Origin: Sphingomonas sp. UV9
GTDB taxonomy: Bacteria; Pseudomonadota; Alphaproteobacteria; Sphingomonadales; Sphingomonadaceae
DNA: 64,000 nucleotides
Direction of reading: 5' to 3'
NCBI RefSeq assembly: GCF_004101245.1
Contig: NZ_SCIN01000004.1
Span: 186,001-250,000 of the forward strand
Shown here: positions 41,818-50,478 of the stretch, piece after piece
How the letters are laid out: the number at the start of each line of letters is the position of its first letter
Position numbering within the stretch: position 1 is the first letter of the stretch
The notes under the pieces: generated by a model
The model's database searches: none
The model's input: only the letters and a program-made list of their open reading frames with translations
What the model was told of the DNA's origin: nothing
Translations under genes and position numbers: made by a program

Positions 41818-43455
41818 ATGTTGTCGGCGCCCACGTTTAATCAGATAGACGTTGCGCGGCGCCGTGCCGACGCGGTCCGCATGCGGCGGTTGCAGCAGCA
41901 GGGCCTTGGCCGCCCAATCCTTTCCGCCGAGGTTGCCGGCACACGGTTTGTGATCGTTGGTAAGCGTCGATACCATTCCACCAAGTGGTTGACGTTCCAC
42001 GACTTCCTTAGGGACTATTTGCTTGGCAGCCTTGGCCCAGACTGGTCGAACGCCGAGCAGGCGAAGCCGCTCGAAGATCGACATCAGATCCTACGGTGGT
42101 ATGCGCAAGCTGCCGCCGACGCGAAGGCGTTGGCCAACCCGAACGGTGTCACGAGCGGGCCGATGACCGGCGCTATCCAGGCCTTTCTCAACCTTGCCTG
42201 CAATATCTACCTGATAGCCTATCATGGCGATGGCCAGGATATGGCAGACATTTATCTCCGCCGCCTGCGCAGCACGCGCGACGACGACTTCATCGGCGCA
42301 CTATTCGAAACCTATGCAGCCGCAGCATTTCTCAAGGCTGGCTTCACCCTCACCTATGAGGAGACTAAGCCGCAAACGACGTCTTGCGTCGAATTCGTCG
42401 CGACTTGGCCGGCGAGCGGTGAGAAGTTCTCGGTTGAGGTGAAGTCGCGTGTGCAAGCCGCGGAAGGTCGCGTCGTCGTCGAACCGGTCGACGAGGTGCG
42501 GCGACTGCGGATAGGTGCCAGGCTTGCCAAAGCGCTCAAGAAGGCGGCTGCGCACGCCCGCTTCGTGATGATCGAGATTAACGTGCCTGACCAGTTGAAG
42601 GCGGCCGGCACTCTTGATGGTTGGCCCGCCGCCGCGCTTAAGCAAGTGCGCGAAAATGAGGATGCCAAGGGCCCGGACGGCGAGCGGCTCCCGCCGGCAT
42701 ATGTGTTCGTGACCAATCACGCGTTCCATAACGACCTCGCCGGATTGGGTGGCAACATTCAGGCGCTCGCGGTGGGCTTCCGCATGCCGGACTTCGGCCC
42801 TGACGTTCGGTATCCAGGCTATGCCGGGGTGATGGCGGCCCGCGACAAGCATGCCCCGATGACCGCGCTGATCGAATCTATGAAGACGCACTATGAAATC
42901 CCGGCGACGTTCGACGGCGAATTGCCGAGCGTCTTCTCAAAGGGTTCGGATGCCGTGCGGCTGAAGTTCGGGGAGCGCTATCTAATCCCCGATGTCGACG
43001 GCGCGGAGCACGCTGGCCGGTTTTACAACGCTTCGGTGAAGCCGGACACCGGCGAGGTCCACGGAGCATACGAACTCGAGGACGGGCGACACGTGATCGC
43101 CAGCAATACCCTCGATGCCGAGGAGCTTGCGGAATACCAGCGCTACCCCGACACGTTCTTCGGCGAGGTGCTAAAGCCAGGGGGTGAGTGCGACACGCTC
43201 GTCGAGTTCTGGGACTTCCTGTTCGAGACTTACCAACACACGCCGCGCGGAAAGCTTCTCGAGCTCATGGCGAATGCCAGCGATATCGAGCACCTGCGTA
43301 CGCTTGAGCAGCGCGACCTCGCCATCACCTATGCAGAGCGGATTGGCAACGCCTTCCACGCGAAGGCGGATGCCGATGCCGATGCCAAGGGGAAGGAATT
43401 GCCCGCAGCCGGAGACGCAGCGGCGGCAGGGTCACATGCAACCGACCGCGGGTAG
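41818..43455 (+). CDS. large protein with PD-(D/E)XK-like nuclease motif, function unknown
   Basis: A protein of 545 residues from ATG 41818; an open frame extends 51 codons further upstream (to 41665) but looks non-coding. About one third in, SCVEFVATWPASGEKFSVEV followed by KSR gives an E...ExK arrangement typical of restriction-endonuclease-fold proteins. The rest is mixed alpha/beta, with a charged, alanine-rich C-terminal tail (DADADAKGKELPAAGD). No signal peptide. It lies at the edge of the integrase element, so an accessory nuclease is plausible. No family name is assigned. Confidence 0.6.
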   Translation: MLSAPTFNQIDVARRRADAVRMRRLQQQGLGRPILSAEVAGTRFVIVGKRRYHSTKWLTFHDFLRDYLLGSLGPDWSNAEQAKPLEDRHQILRWYAQAAADAKALANPNGVTSGPMTGAIQAFLNLACNIYLIAYHGDGQDMADIYLRRLRSTRDDDFIGALFETYAAAAFLKAGFTLTYEETKPQTTSCVEFVATWPASGEKFSVEVKSRVQAAEGRVVVEPVDEVRRLRIGARLAKALKKAAAHARFVMIEINVPDQLKAAGTLDGWPAAALKQVRENEDAKGPDGERLPPAYVFVTNHAFHNDLAGLGGNIQALAVGFRMPDFGPDVRYPGYAGVMAARDKHAPMTALIESMKTHYEIPATFDGELPSVFSKGSDAVRLKFGERYLIPDVDGAEHAGRFYNASVKPDTGEVHGAYELEDGRHVIASNTLDAEELAEYQRYPDTFFGEVLKPGGECDTLVEFWDFLFETYQHTPRGKLLELMANASDIEHLRTLEQRDLAITYAERIGNAFHAKADADADAKGKELPAAGDAAAAGSHATDRG

Positions 43456-43708
43456 CCGCGCGTCCCTGCCGTCACCGCTTAGAGTGGACCATTCCCGCGA
43501 TCGCCCTCCGAAAGCAGCCAGTCTGTTTTCTCTCCATTCCGAACATTCCCGGAAGGCGGATATTCCCTCCGTCGCTACCACGCTTTTCCGCGACTTTGGC
43601 CGCAGGCCGTACCCCGATTTCGGATCACCGATACCCCGGCCGCTTGCGCCCAGTAGCGGACATCCGCCGAAACGTGCATTACATCTAAATGCGAACATGG
43701 CCTAAGCT
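43456..43708. other. intergenic; carries one dispersed TGTCCGC/TGGG motif
   Basis: No gene is seen. The sequence at 43646-43663, read on the minus strand, is ATGTCCGCTACTGGGCGC, one of several related motifs in the gaps of this half of the window. Confidence 0.4.
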
Positions 43709-44077
43709 GTGCTAAAATGTCTGTTGGCGGGACTGCCCCTGCTACTGACAAGCTGTGCGCAACCGCCGCACGAAGACGTTGCTATGGTTTTGTTCGCCGA
43801 CCAGGGCATTCTTGTTTGGGATCGATATGTACGCCTTGAGGGTTCGCCGGTCATAGAAGGCTGTGTTCTGCAAGACCTTCGCACGTGTGGATTGAAGCGG
43901 TTCGCTGTCGTTGACCATGGATCCCAGATTGCGGACGGTGGCGACTACCATGTCATACTTCCTCGAGCTGAAGCTGTGTCAGCGAGAGATTGTCTGCGCG
44001 ATACGTTGCCGCCCGGCACGCACATCAAGAGCTACAGAGCGTCGGAATGGCCTGAAGGACATGGGGCAATTACGTAA
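43709..44077 (+). CDS. small lipoprotein
   Basis: A 122-residue protein with a short lipoprotein signal (CLLAGLPLLLTSCAQ, lipidated Cys at about residue 16). The start is GTG 43709, with no obvious ribosome site. The mature domain contains three cysteines (GCVLQDLRTCG and ARDCLRD) and is otherwise unrecognised. It stands alone, 180 bases before a convergent oxidoreductase gene. Confidence 0.55.
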   Translation: MLKCLLAGLPLLLTSCAQPPHEDVAMVLFADQGILVWDRYVRLEGSPVIEGCVLQDLRTCGLKRFAVVDHGSQIADGGDYHVILPRAEAVSARDCLRDTLPPGTHIKSYRASEWPEGHGAIT

Positions 44078-44257
44078 GCCGCCCGTCCGCTATCCTTCCC
44101 CATCACGACATTCATGAGCGGATAGCCGGGCTCAAAATAGGTCATTCGCAAAGATGAACCAGCGTCCAAAGTTGGGAAGCGGGGGAAGGAGCGTGAGCGT
44201 CCGCTTCTGGGTCGAAAAGGCGGGCCAGGAAAGCGCTGTTTTCGCCGTGGAGGCAGC

Positions 44258-45586
44258 TTATACCGGTAAGCGGTAGGGCGCGCGGTAGCGAGGCGTAATG
44301 AGTGCGTTGGCCTCGGCATCGCCCTTGAACTGTCCTGCCGCAGCATCCCATTCGACCTTGCGGCCAGTGCGCCACGCAACGTTGCCCATTTGACAGACGA
44401 TGGCAGTGTTGGCCGCTGACTCGATCGGGCAGGCCGGGGTACGCGCGCGATCCTTCACGGAGGCGATGAAGTCCGCGGTGTGTCGATCGAGCCCGTCGTC
44501 CTTGGCTTGGGTAACCGGAATTTCACGGGTCAGGGCCTTGCCGTCCCTCATCTCGGGCGAGACCCACCATTTGCTGCGGTCTACAACCAAGGTGCCCAAC
44601 TCGCCCACGAACGCCACTCCGTGATCGTGACCGCCAAAGGGGCCGCGGCTGATGCCGACCGCATGTTCCCATTCCACCGAATAGTCGCCAAAGTCGAAAA
44701 GGGCGGTCTGGGTGTCGGGGGTCTCCATAGCCGAGTCCGGATAGCCGTACGCTCCACCTAGCGAACTGACCGAATTGGGCACCTGCGCTTTCATCCCCAG
44801 CAGCGCGATGTCCATCAGGTGGACGCCCCAGTCGGTCATCAGGCCACCTGCATAGTCCCAGTACCAGCGCCAGCTGAAATGAAAGCGGTTAGGGTTGAAG
44901 GCGCGCTGCTGCGCCGGGCCCAGCCAGCGGTCGTAATCGACACCCGGCGGCGGCGCCTGGTCGGGCTGCGGCGCAACGCGCGTCATCCATCCCATATAGG
45001 CCCAGGCCTTGACCTTCCGCACCCGGCCGATGCCACCCGAATGGACATGGGCGATCGCATCTGCCCAATGCTGGTTGCTGCGCTGCCATTGGCCCACCTG
45101 AACGACGCGGTTGTAGCGTTGTTTGGCGGTTACCATCGCGCGGCATTCAGCAATAGAATTGCCGAGCGGCTTTTCGCAATAGACATCCTTTCCCGCTGAC
45201 ATCGCATCGACGAGCTGGAGCGCGTGCCAGTGATCGGGGGTGGCGATGATGACCGCGTCGACCGACTTGTCGTCGAGCATCCGGCGGTAGTCGCCGTAAA
45301 GCTTTGGCGTGCGGCCGGAAACCCTCTTCAGCTCTGCGCCGCGCTCGGCGAGGACCTTGGCATCGATGTCGCACAGCGCGACGGGCGTGACATCGGCACC
45401 CTTGCACATCGCGGTTAGGTCCGCCCAGCCCATGCCTTTGCACCCGATCAGCCCCACCTGAACCTTGTCGTTGGCCGACCCGCGGCGGCGGGTCTGGGCG
45501 AAGGCTTCGTTCATGGGAACTGCGCTAGCGGCTGAGGCCGCAAGGCCGCCGACCAAGATGGCTCGGCGATCGAAGCTGGCGGTCAT
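44258..45586 (-). CDS. Gfo/Idh/MocA-family oxidoreductase with Tat signal
   Basis: A 442-residue NAD(P)-dependent sugar-type dehydrogenase. The N-terminus is a Tat signal (FDRRAILVGGLAASAASA, twin Arg at residues 7-8). The Rossmann motif GLIGCKGMGWADL follows near residue 44, then the family Lys in CEKPLG. A C-terminal segment (HFSWRWYWDYAGGLMTDWG) is common in exported members of this family. GGGAGAG precedes ATG 45586. The substrate is probably a carbohydrate but is not identified. It has no operon partner here. Confidence 0.85.
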   Translation of the reverse strand: MTASFDRRAILVGGLAASAASAVPMNEAFAQTRRRGSANDKVQVGLIGCKGMGWADLTAMCKGADVTPVALCDIDAKVLAERGAELKRVSGRTPKLYGDYRRMLDDKSVDAVIIATPDHWHALQLVDAMSAGKDVYCEKPLGNSIAECRAMVTAKQRYNRVVQVGQWQRSNQHWADAIAHVHSGGIGRVRKVKAWAYMGWMTRVAPQPDQAPPPGVDYDRWLGPAQQRAFNPNRFHFSWRWYWDYAGGLMTDWGVHLMDIALLGMKAQVPNSVSSLGGAYGYPDSAMETPDTQTALFDFGDYSVEWEHAVGISRGPFGGHDHGVAFVGELGTLVVDRSKWWVSPEMRDGKALTREIPVTQAKDDGLDRHTADFIASVKDRARTPACPIESAANTAIVCQMGNVAWRTGRKVEWDAAAGQFKGDAEANALITPRYRAPYRLPV

Positions 45587-45885
45587 CTTGGTCTCTCCCG
45601 GACTATCGTTGCAACATTGGTAGCGCCAAATCCTCGGGCGGCAAGGCCGCAAGGGGCACGCCGGCGGGCCGTCGAAGCATCGGTGGGGCGCGACCAGTCG
45701 CCACAACGACGGGCCCGTTCTGGACAACGAGGTTCGACCTTGATCGTTCGAGATGAACGAGTGGCCGATGTCGGTGTGCTTCAGCCAGGCAACGAGCGTC
45801 CGTGCCTGGGTCAGCAAGAATATTTATTGCGAGACTACTGTAGATGGGTCCCTCACCACGTGATGCGGGCGCCTTGAGACCGCAA
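45587..45885. other. 299-bp intergenic region
   Basis: No gene, repeat or terminator could be supported. It should contain the promoter of the leftward oxidoreductase gene. Confidence 0.4.
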
Positions 45886-46275
45886 CTAACGGAGGCTCGA
45901 AGTATGTCGATTGAAGATATAGGGCGTAAGGCCTTCGTGGAGGACGATTCTGGTCGGTGCCGGGAGCCGGTCGAGGCGAAGCTTCAAGATTGAGCGGGTA
46001 CCGTCCACGTCGAACCCGATGTCCGGAACGGCGCCAACATATACCTGTGGCAGTATGTAGGGCCCATCGGTGTCTTGGGCTACGGTGTAGCGGATCTTGC
46101 GCTGGCCGTTCAGTAACATCTCGCCATCGGTAAGCGTGATCGTTCCGCAGTAGTCGTTGACAAAGGTCCCGTTCTCGCCCTTTCCCGCAGCGGAATTTGG
46201 CAGCAGAATGGCAAGGCTCGCGATTAGCAATACCCCGACCGCGATGATTCCAAAAGTGACCGAGCGCTTCGTCAC
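45886..46275 (-). CDS. membrane-anchored or exported hypothetical protein
   Basis: A 129-residue protein with one N-terminal hydrophobic helix (residues 7-27, VTFGIIAVGVLLIASLAILL) and a beta-rich outer domain of about 95 residues (TITLTDGEMLLNGQRKIRYT). GTG start with AAGGAAAA upstream. No family is recognised. Confidence 0.6.
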   Translation of the reverse strand: MTKRSVTFGIIAVGVLLIASLAILLPNSAAGKGENGTFVNDYCGTITLTDGEMLLNGQRKIRYTVAQDTDGPYILPQVYVGAVPDIGFDVDGTRSILKLRLDRLPAPTRIVLHEGLTPYIFNRHTSSLR

Positions 46276-46735
46276 TAGTTTTCCTTGCCTAAGACTTTTA
46301 CTCTGTCAGTAGGGCTCTTGGCAAGCAAGACAGGTATTCGGGCCAGACGGCCACGCATGGGCGAGAGGACATGGAACTGGGTCGTTTTCTCGGGCGCATT
46401 GTTGCTGTTCCTGACCAATGACATCACCATCGCGCTGACGGCGGCCCTGGTCGCGCGCTCTCGCTGTCTCAGGCGGGAGCGTGCGGCAGCGCACGGCAAT
46501 CGCCAACGGCATCGTTCCGCGAGGGGGCAGGGCGGAACCCGGTCGTGCGGGCGGCCGCCTTCGCCTGATGTGGTCGGTCGATACCGATCAAGCTGCGCCC
46601 CGCCTCCACGGCGGCGCCGTGGCACCGGGCGAGCAGGCGGCCTCGTAAGATTAAAGCGATGTAATGTTCGCAACAGACGGCGCTCATTGTCTGGTTCCAA
46701 GGAGAGCAAATGCTCGCAGGACAAGGACAAAGATC
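46276..46735. other. 460-bp intergenic region upstream of the HtrA-like gene
   Basis: No gene is supported. Long open frames here on both strands reflect high GC only. It lies between divergent genes and probably carries both promoters. Confidence 0.4.
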
Positions 46736-47953
46736 GTGATATTCAACCGTCGCCTGACCGTACGCCCGGTGATCGCTGCTGTCGCTTTAGGAACCACGGC
46801 GCTCGTCGGTGTCGCAGGTGGGGCAATCGCCGCGGACGACGGTCGCGCTAACATCGCCGAACGGTTCACCGCGCCCGGGCCGGCTGCCGTGGCGTCGACC
46901 GGTGTGCACGCGTCGCTTTCGGACATGGTCGAGGCTGTGGGACCCAGCGTCGTTCAGATACAGGTCAAGCCGTCATCTGCTCAAGAGCAGCAATTCGAAC
47001 CGACGCAGTTCGGGTCGGACGACAGCGAACTGGCTGATCGCCTGGGACAATTGTTCGGCTTTGGCCTGCAGGATCGGCGCGGAAACCGCGAGGCTCCCGA
47101 ACAGCAACAAGGCCCGCAGCGCGGATCGCTCGGCTCGGGGTTCATCGTCGATGCATCCGGGATCGTCATCACGAACAACCATGTCGTCAACGGCGCCGAC
47201 CGCGTTACCGTCCAGATGTCGGACGGCCGCGAGTTCTCCGGACGCGTCCTCGGTCGTGATCCAAAGATCGATGTCGCCGTGGTGAAGATCGACGGGCAGG
47301 GTAGGTTCACCCCGATCAAATGGGGTGACAGCGATCATATCCGGGCCGGAGACAGCGTGTTTGCGGTCGGCAGTCCGTTCGGCCTCGGCAATACCGTAAC
47401 GTCGGGCATCGTGTCCGCCCGCGGTCGGGAAATCGGGGCCGGGCCATATGACGATTTCTTGCAGGTCGATGCTGCGATCAACAGTGGCAACTCGGGTGGG
47501 CCGCTGTTCGATGGTGCCGGCCGGGTCGTCGGCGTGAACACCGCGATCTTCTCGCCGACGGGCGGTAATGTGGGCATCGGGTTTGCGATACCTGCCGCCA
47601 TGGCGCGGAAGGTCGCGCTTCAAATTGCGCAAACTGGCCACGTGTCGCGGGGCAGGATCGGCGTCTCATTGCAGGACCTGACGCCGGAGATTGCCAGTGC
47701 GATGGGCTCGAGCATCACCAAGGGCGCATTGATCGCTGAGGTTGAAGATGGCGGGGCAGCCGCACGATCCGGCCTGCAGCGCGGCGACGTCGTTCGAAGT
47801 TTCGGATCCAAGCCGGTCAATAACGGTCGCGATCTTGCTCGCGCCGTAGCGGAGGCGCGGATCGGTTCGATCGTTCCAACCCAGGTGCTCCGTGACGGCC
47901 ATCAGGTCTCCCTGAACCTGCGCATTGGAAGCGAATCGTTGGGCCAATCCTAA
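46736..47953 (+). CDS. HtrA/Do-family periplasmic serine protease
   Basis: A 405-residue protease with an N-terminal export signal (RPVIAAVALGTTALVGVAGG). The catalytic triad is His149 (NNHVV), Asp179 (KIDVAVV) and Ser253 (NSGNSGGPL). One PDZ domain follows (from about 305). DegP-type members usually have two PDZ domains, so this is nearer the one-PDZ DegS/HtrA layout. GTG 46736 is preceded by AAGGA. A two-component system lies directly downstream in the same direction, suggesting envelope-stress control. Confidence 0.9.
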   Translation: MIFNRRLTVRPVIAAVALGTTALVGVAGGAIAADDGRANIAERFTAPGPAAVASTGVHASLSDMVEAVGPSVVQIQVKPSSAQEQQFEPTQFGSDDSELADRLGQLFGFGLQDRRGNREAPEQQQGPQRGSLGSGFIVDASGIVITNNHVVNGADRVTVQMSDGREFSGRVLGRDPKIDVAVVKIDGQGRFTPIKWGDSDHIRAGDSVFAVGSPFGLGNTVTSGIVSARGREIGAGPYDDFLQVDAAINSGNSGGPLFDGAGRVVGVNTAIFSPTGGNVGIGFAIPAAMARKVALQIAQTGHVSRGRIGVSLQDLTPEIASAMGSSITKGALIAEVEDGGAAARSGLQRGDVVRSFGSKPVNNGRDLARAVAEARIGSIVPTQVLRDGHQVSLNLRIGSESLGQS

Positions 47954-48018
47954 GCTTATGGAACCGGCTGACCGTACACGCGTCCGCTCCCTGAGACCTC
48001 GAAGGAAACGTCCCGACC

Positions 48019-48696
48019 TTGAAGCTGCTCCTGATCGAAGACGACGCACAGACCGCAGAGTATGTCCGCCGCGGCCTGGTGGAACTCGGACACGCGTCGG
48101 ACCATGCGGCGACCGGCATCGACGGCCTCACCGCCGCGATCGTCGGTACCTATGATGCAATCATCTTGGACAGGAACCTCCCTGAGTTGGACGGATTGTC
48201 GGTCCTGAAGTCTCTGCGGGCGAAGGGTGATCGGACGCCGGTGCTGCTTCTGTCCGCGCTGGGACAGGTGGACGACAGGATCGCCGGGCTTCAGGCCGGT
48301 AGCGACGATTACCTCGCCAAGCCGTTCTCGTTTGGCGAACTTGTCGCTCGCTTGGAGGCGATCGTGCGTCGACGAAGCGAGACGCACACCACGCAAGGTA
48401 CGCGGCAGACGGGGTCATTGACGCTCGATTTGCTTGGACGCACGGCCACACGCAACGGCAGGCGCATCGAACTGCTCAACAAGGAGTATCAGCTGCTCGA
48501 CTATCTGACTCGCCATGCCGGGCAAGTGGTGACGCGGACGATGCTGATCGAGGCGATCTGGGACTACAACTTCGATCCGGGGACGAACGTCGTCGACGTC
48601 CATGTCAGCCGCCTGCGCGCCAAGATCGACGGTCCGGATGATGTTCCGATGATTAGAACGGTGCGCGGCTCCGGCTATAGGCTGGATGCTGTCTGA
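48019..48696 (+). CDS. OmpR-family response regulator
   Basis: A 225-residue regulator. The receiver domain has Asp8/Asp9, the phosphorylated Asp51 (AIILDRNLP) and Lys101 (LAKPF). The C-terminal winged helix includes NKEYQLLDYL and VVDVHVSRLRAKI. The start is TTG 48019 with AAGGAAA upstream. It lies 65 bases after the protease gene and two bases before the sensor kinase, so the three probably form one operon. Confidence 0.93.
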   Translation: MKLLLIEDDAQTAEYVRRGLVELGHASDHAATGIDGLTAAIVGTYDAIILDRNLPELDGLSVLKSLRAKGDRTPVLLLSALGQVDDRIAGLQAGSDDYLAKPFSFGELVARLEAIVRRRSETHTTQGTRQTGSLTLDLLGRTATRNGRRIELLNKEYQLLDYLTRHAGQVVTRTMLIEAIWDYNFDPGTNVVDVHVSRLRAKIDGPDDVPMIRTVRGSGYRLDAV

Positions 48697-48698
48697 CG

Positions 48699-50045
48699 AT
48701 GCGCCTGCCGTCGACAGCCGCGCTGCGCGGTGCGCTTTGGATCACCCTGATCGCGCTGATCGCGACCGGGATCGCCTTGAGCGTTCAATATGTCCAGACG
48801 GTACGCCTGCTCGACGCCCGCGCTCAGGCGGCGGTCGACGACGAGACGGCAGGGCTTATCGAGCGCTATCAGAGCGAGGGGCCATTAGCGGTGGCGCATT
48901 CTGTATCGCGTGCGGTCGGGCGCCCGCGCGTTACAGACTTCATCTATCTCATGACTGACGCTTCGGGAGAGCCCGTCGCAGGCAATCTTGCCAAATGGCC
49001 CCTCGAGATCGACCGCACCGGATATCGTACGTTCGATACGCAGGTCGCGACGACGCGAGGCACGGTGATCCAGCGCCAGGTCGCTGCCCGCACGGTGCTT
49101 CTCGGCAACGACTATCGACTGCTCGTTGGTAGCCTCTCGGACGATCGCAGGCTGCTGCACGGCCGCTATGTTTCAGCGCTGGCCTGGTCACTCACGGCCA
49201 CGGGAGTGATCGGCCTGCTCTTCGGTTTCTGGTACAGCCGGCGCGGGCTCGCCTTCCTCGATGCCGCCAGCACGGCTGGCGATCGTTTTCGAGCCGGGCA
49301 CCTCGACGAGCGCTTGCCCGTGACGGGACGCGGCGATGAATATGACCGACTTGCAGCGACGCTGAACCATAGTTTTGCGGAGATCGAACGTCTGGTGGAT
49401 TCACTGCGAACTGCGACCGATGCGCTTGCTCACGATCTGAAGACGCCGCTGACGCGTATTCGGTCTCGGCTCGAGCTTGCGGCTCTTGGCGGGGATCAAA
49501 ACGAAGTGACATCGGACATGCGCGGAGATCTCGACGGCCTGCTCCGTACGATCGACGATACGCTACGACTGGCCCGAGCGGAGACGACGATGGCCAGCGA
49601 GTTCGTTCCAGTCGATCTGGCGGCAATCGTGATCGAGGCCGTGGAGTTGTTCGAACCCTTGGCAGACGATCGTGGCCTGACTCTTACGATCGAAACGGCG
49701 CCGGTGACGGTAAGCGGCGTCCGTTCGCTGTTGGGGCAGATCGTCGCCAATCTGCTCGATAACGCGATTAAGTACACACCGCCCGGCGGGGCAATCCGCG
49801 TGACGCTTGCGCGCACGCTCAAGGGGGTCACGCTTGTCGTGGCGGATACAGGACCGGGCATACCAGCCGACCAGCGCGAACATGCCCTGACGCGCTTTAT
49901 TCGGCTCGACACGAGCCGTCATTCCGAGGGCAGTGGCCTTGGTCTCAGCATCGCACAGGTCGCTGCCCGCGTTCATGGTGCCTCACTGACGCTGAGCGAC
50001 AACGCGCCTGGGCTTCATGCTGCTCTACATTTTCCAAGGACGTAG
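48699..50045 (+). CDS. sensor histidine kinase paired with the OmpR-type regulator
   Basis: A 448-residue membrane kinase. Two transmembrane helices (about 11-32 and 160-182) border a periplasmic sensor of about 125 residues. A HAMP linker follows, then the H-box with His245 (LAHDLKTPLTRI), the N-box LLDNAIKYTPPGG, the G1 box DTGPGIP and the G2 box GSGLGLS. It should phosphorylate Asp51 of the adjacent regulator. The signal is unknown; the upstream HtrA protease suggests an envelope signal. Confidence 0.93.
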   Translation: MRLPSTAALRGALWITLIALIATGIALSVQYVQTVRLLDARAQAAVDDETAGLIERYQSEGPLAVAHSVSRAVGRPRVTDFIYLMTDASGEPVAGNLAKWPLEIDRTGYRTFDTQVATTRGTVIQRQVAARTVLLGNDYRLLVGSLSDDRRLLHGRYVSALAWSLTATGVIGLLFGFWYSRRGLAFLDAASTAGDRFRAGHLDERLPVTGRGDEYDRLAATLNHSFAEIERLVDSLRTATDALAHDLKTPLTRIRSRLELAALGGDQNEVTSDMRGDLDGLLRTIDDTLRLARAETTMASEFVPVDLAAIVIEAVELFEPLADDRGLTLTIETAPVTVSGVRSLLGQIVANLLDNAIKYTPPGGAIRVTLARTLKGVTLVVADTGPGIPADQREHALTRFIRLDTSRHSEGSGLGLSIAQVAARVHGASLTLSDNAPGLHAALHFPRT

Positions 50046-50478
50046 ACATATTCTGATGGGGGTCTTGCGGTTGCGCAAAATCCGCGGTCCTCGCCGCCGT
50101 TTGCTGCAATAGTGACGCGTCTATCCGGCCATCTTTCTCAAAGCGCGAAAGGTTGGCCGAAAAGACTCTCGAGCGAGATGAATGGACGCCCGCTTCTGAA
50201 AAGCTGTCGAGGACAGCTGAATGTCCGCAACTGGGTCCTCGCGTCGTCAGGCGCTGTCGCAAAACTCCTGATTTCCGAACGTCCCGTATGTCGCGAGTTC
50301 TGCGGCAGGTAGCCTCCAGTCTCATCGGCTTGCGGGACCTGAACGACGAACGTGCTTGGTATAAGCCTGAGCAATGAGGTTGCTGGCAGCCTCGCGAACC
50401 AGACGTCCGTTTCGGCGCAACGATGATGTCGCCCGTCCCCTTGATTAGCCATCATTGGCGGCCGGCGTTAAAGGCGAA
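50046..50478. other. 433-bp intergenic region with a dispersed motif
   Basis: No gene is supported. ATGTCCGCAACTGGGTC at 50221-50237 belongs to the family of motifs also seen at 43646, 44197, 52659 and 55501. The right end carries the ribosome site of the transporter gene. Confidence 0.4.
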
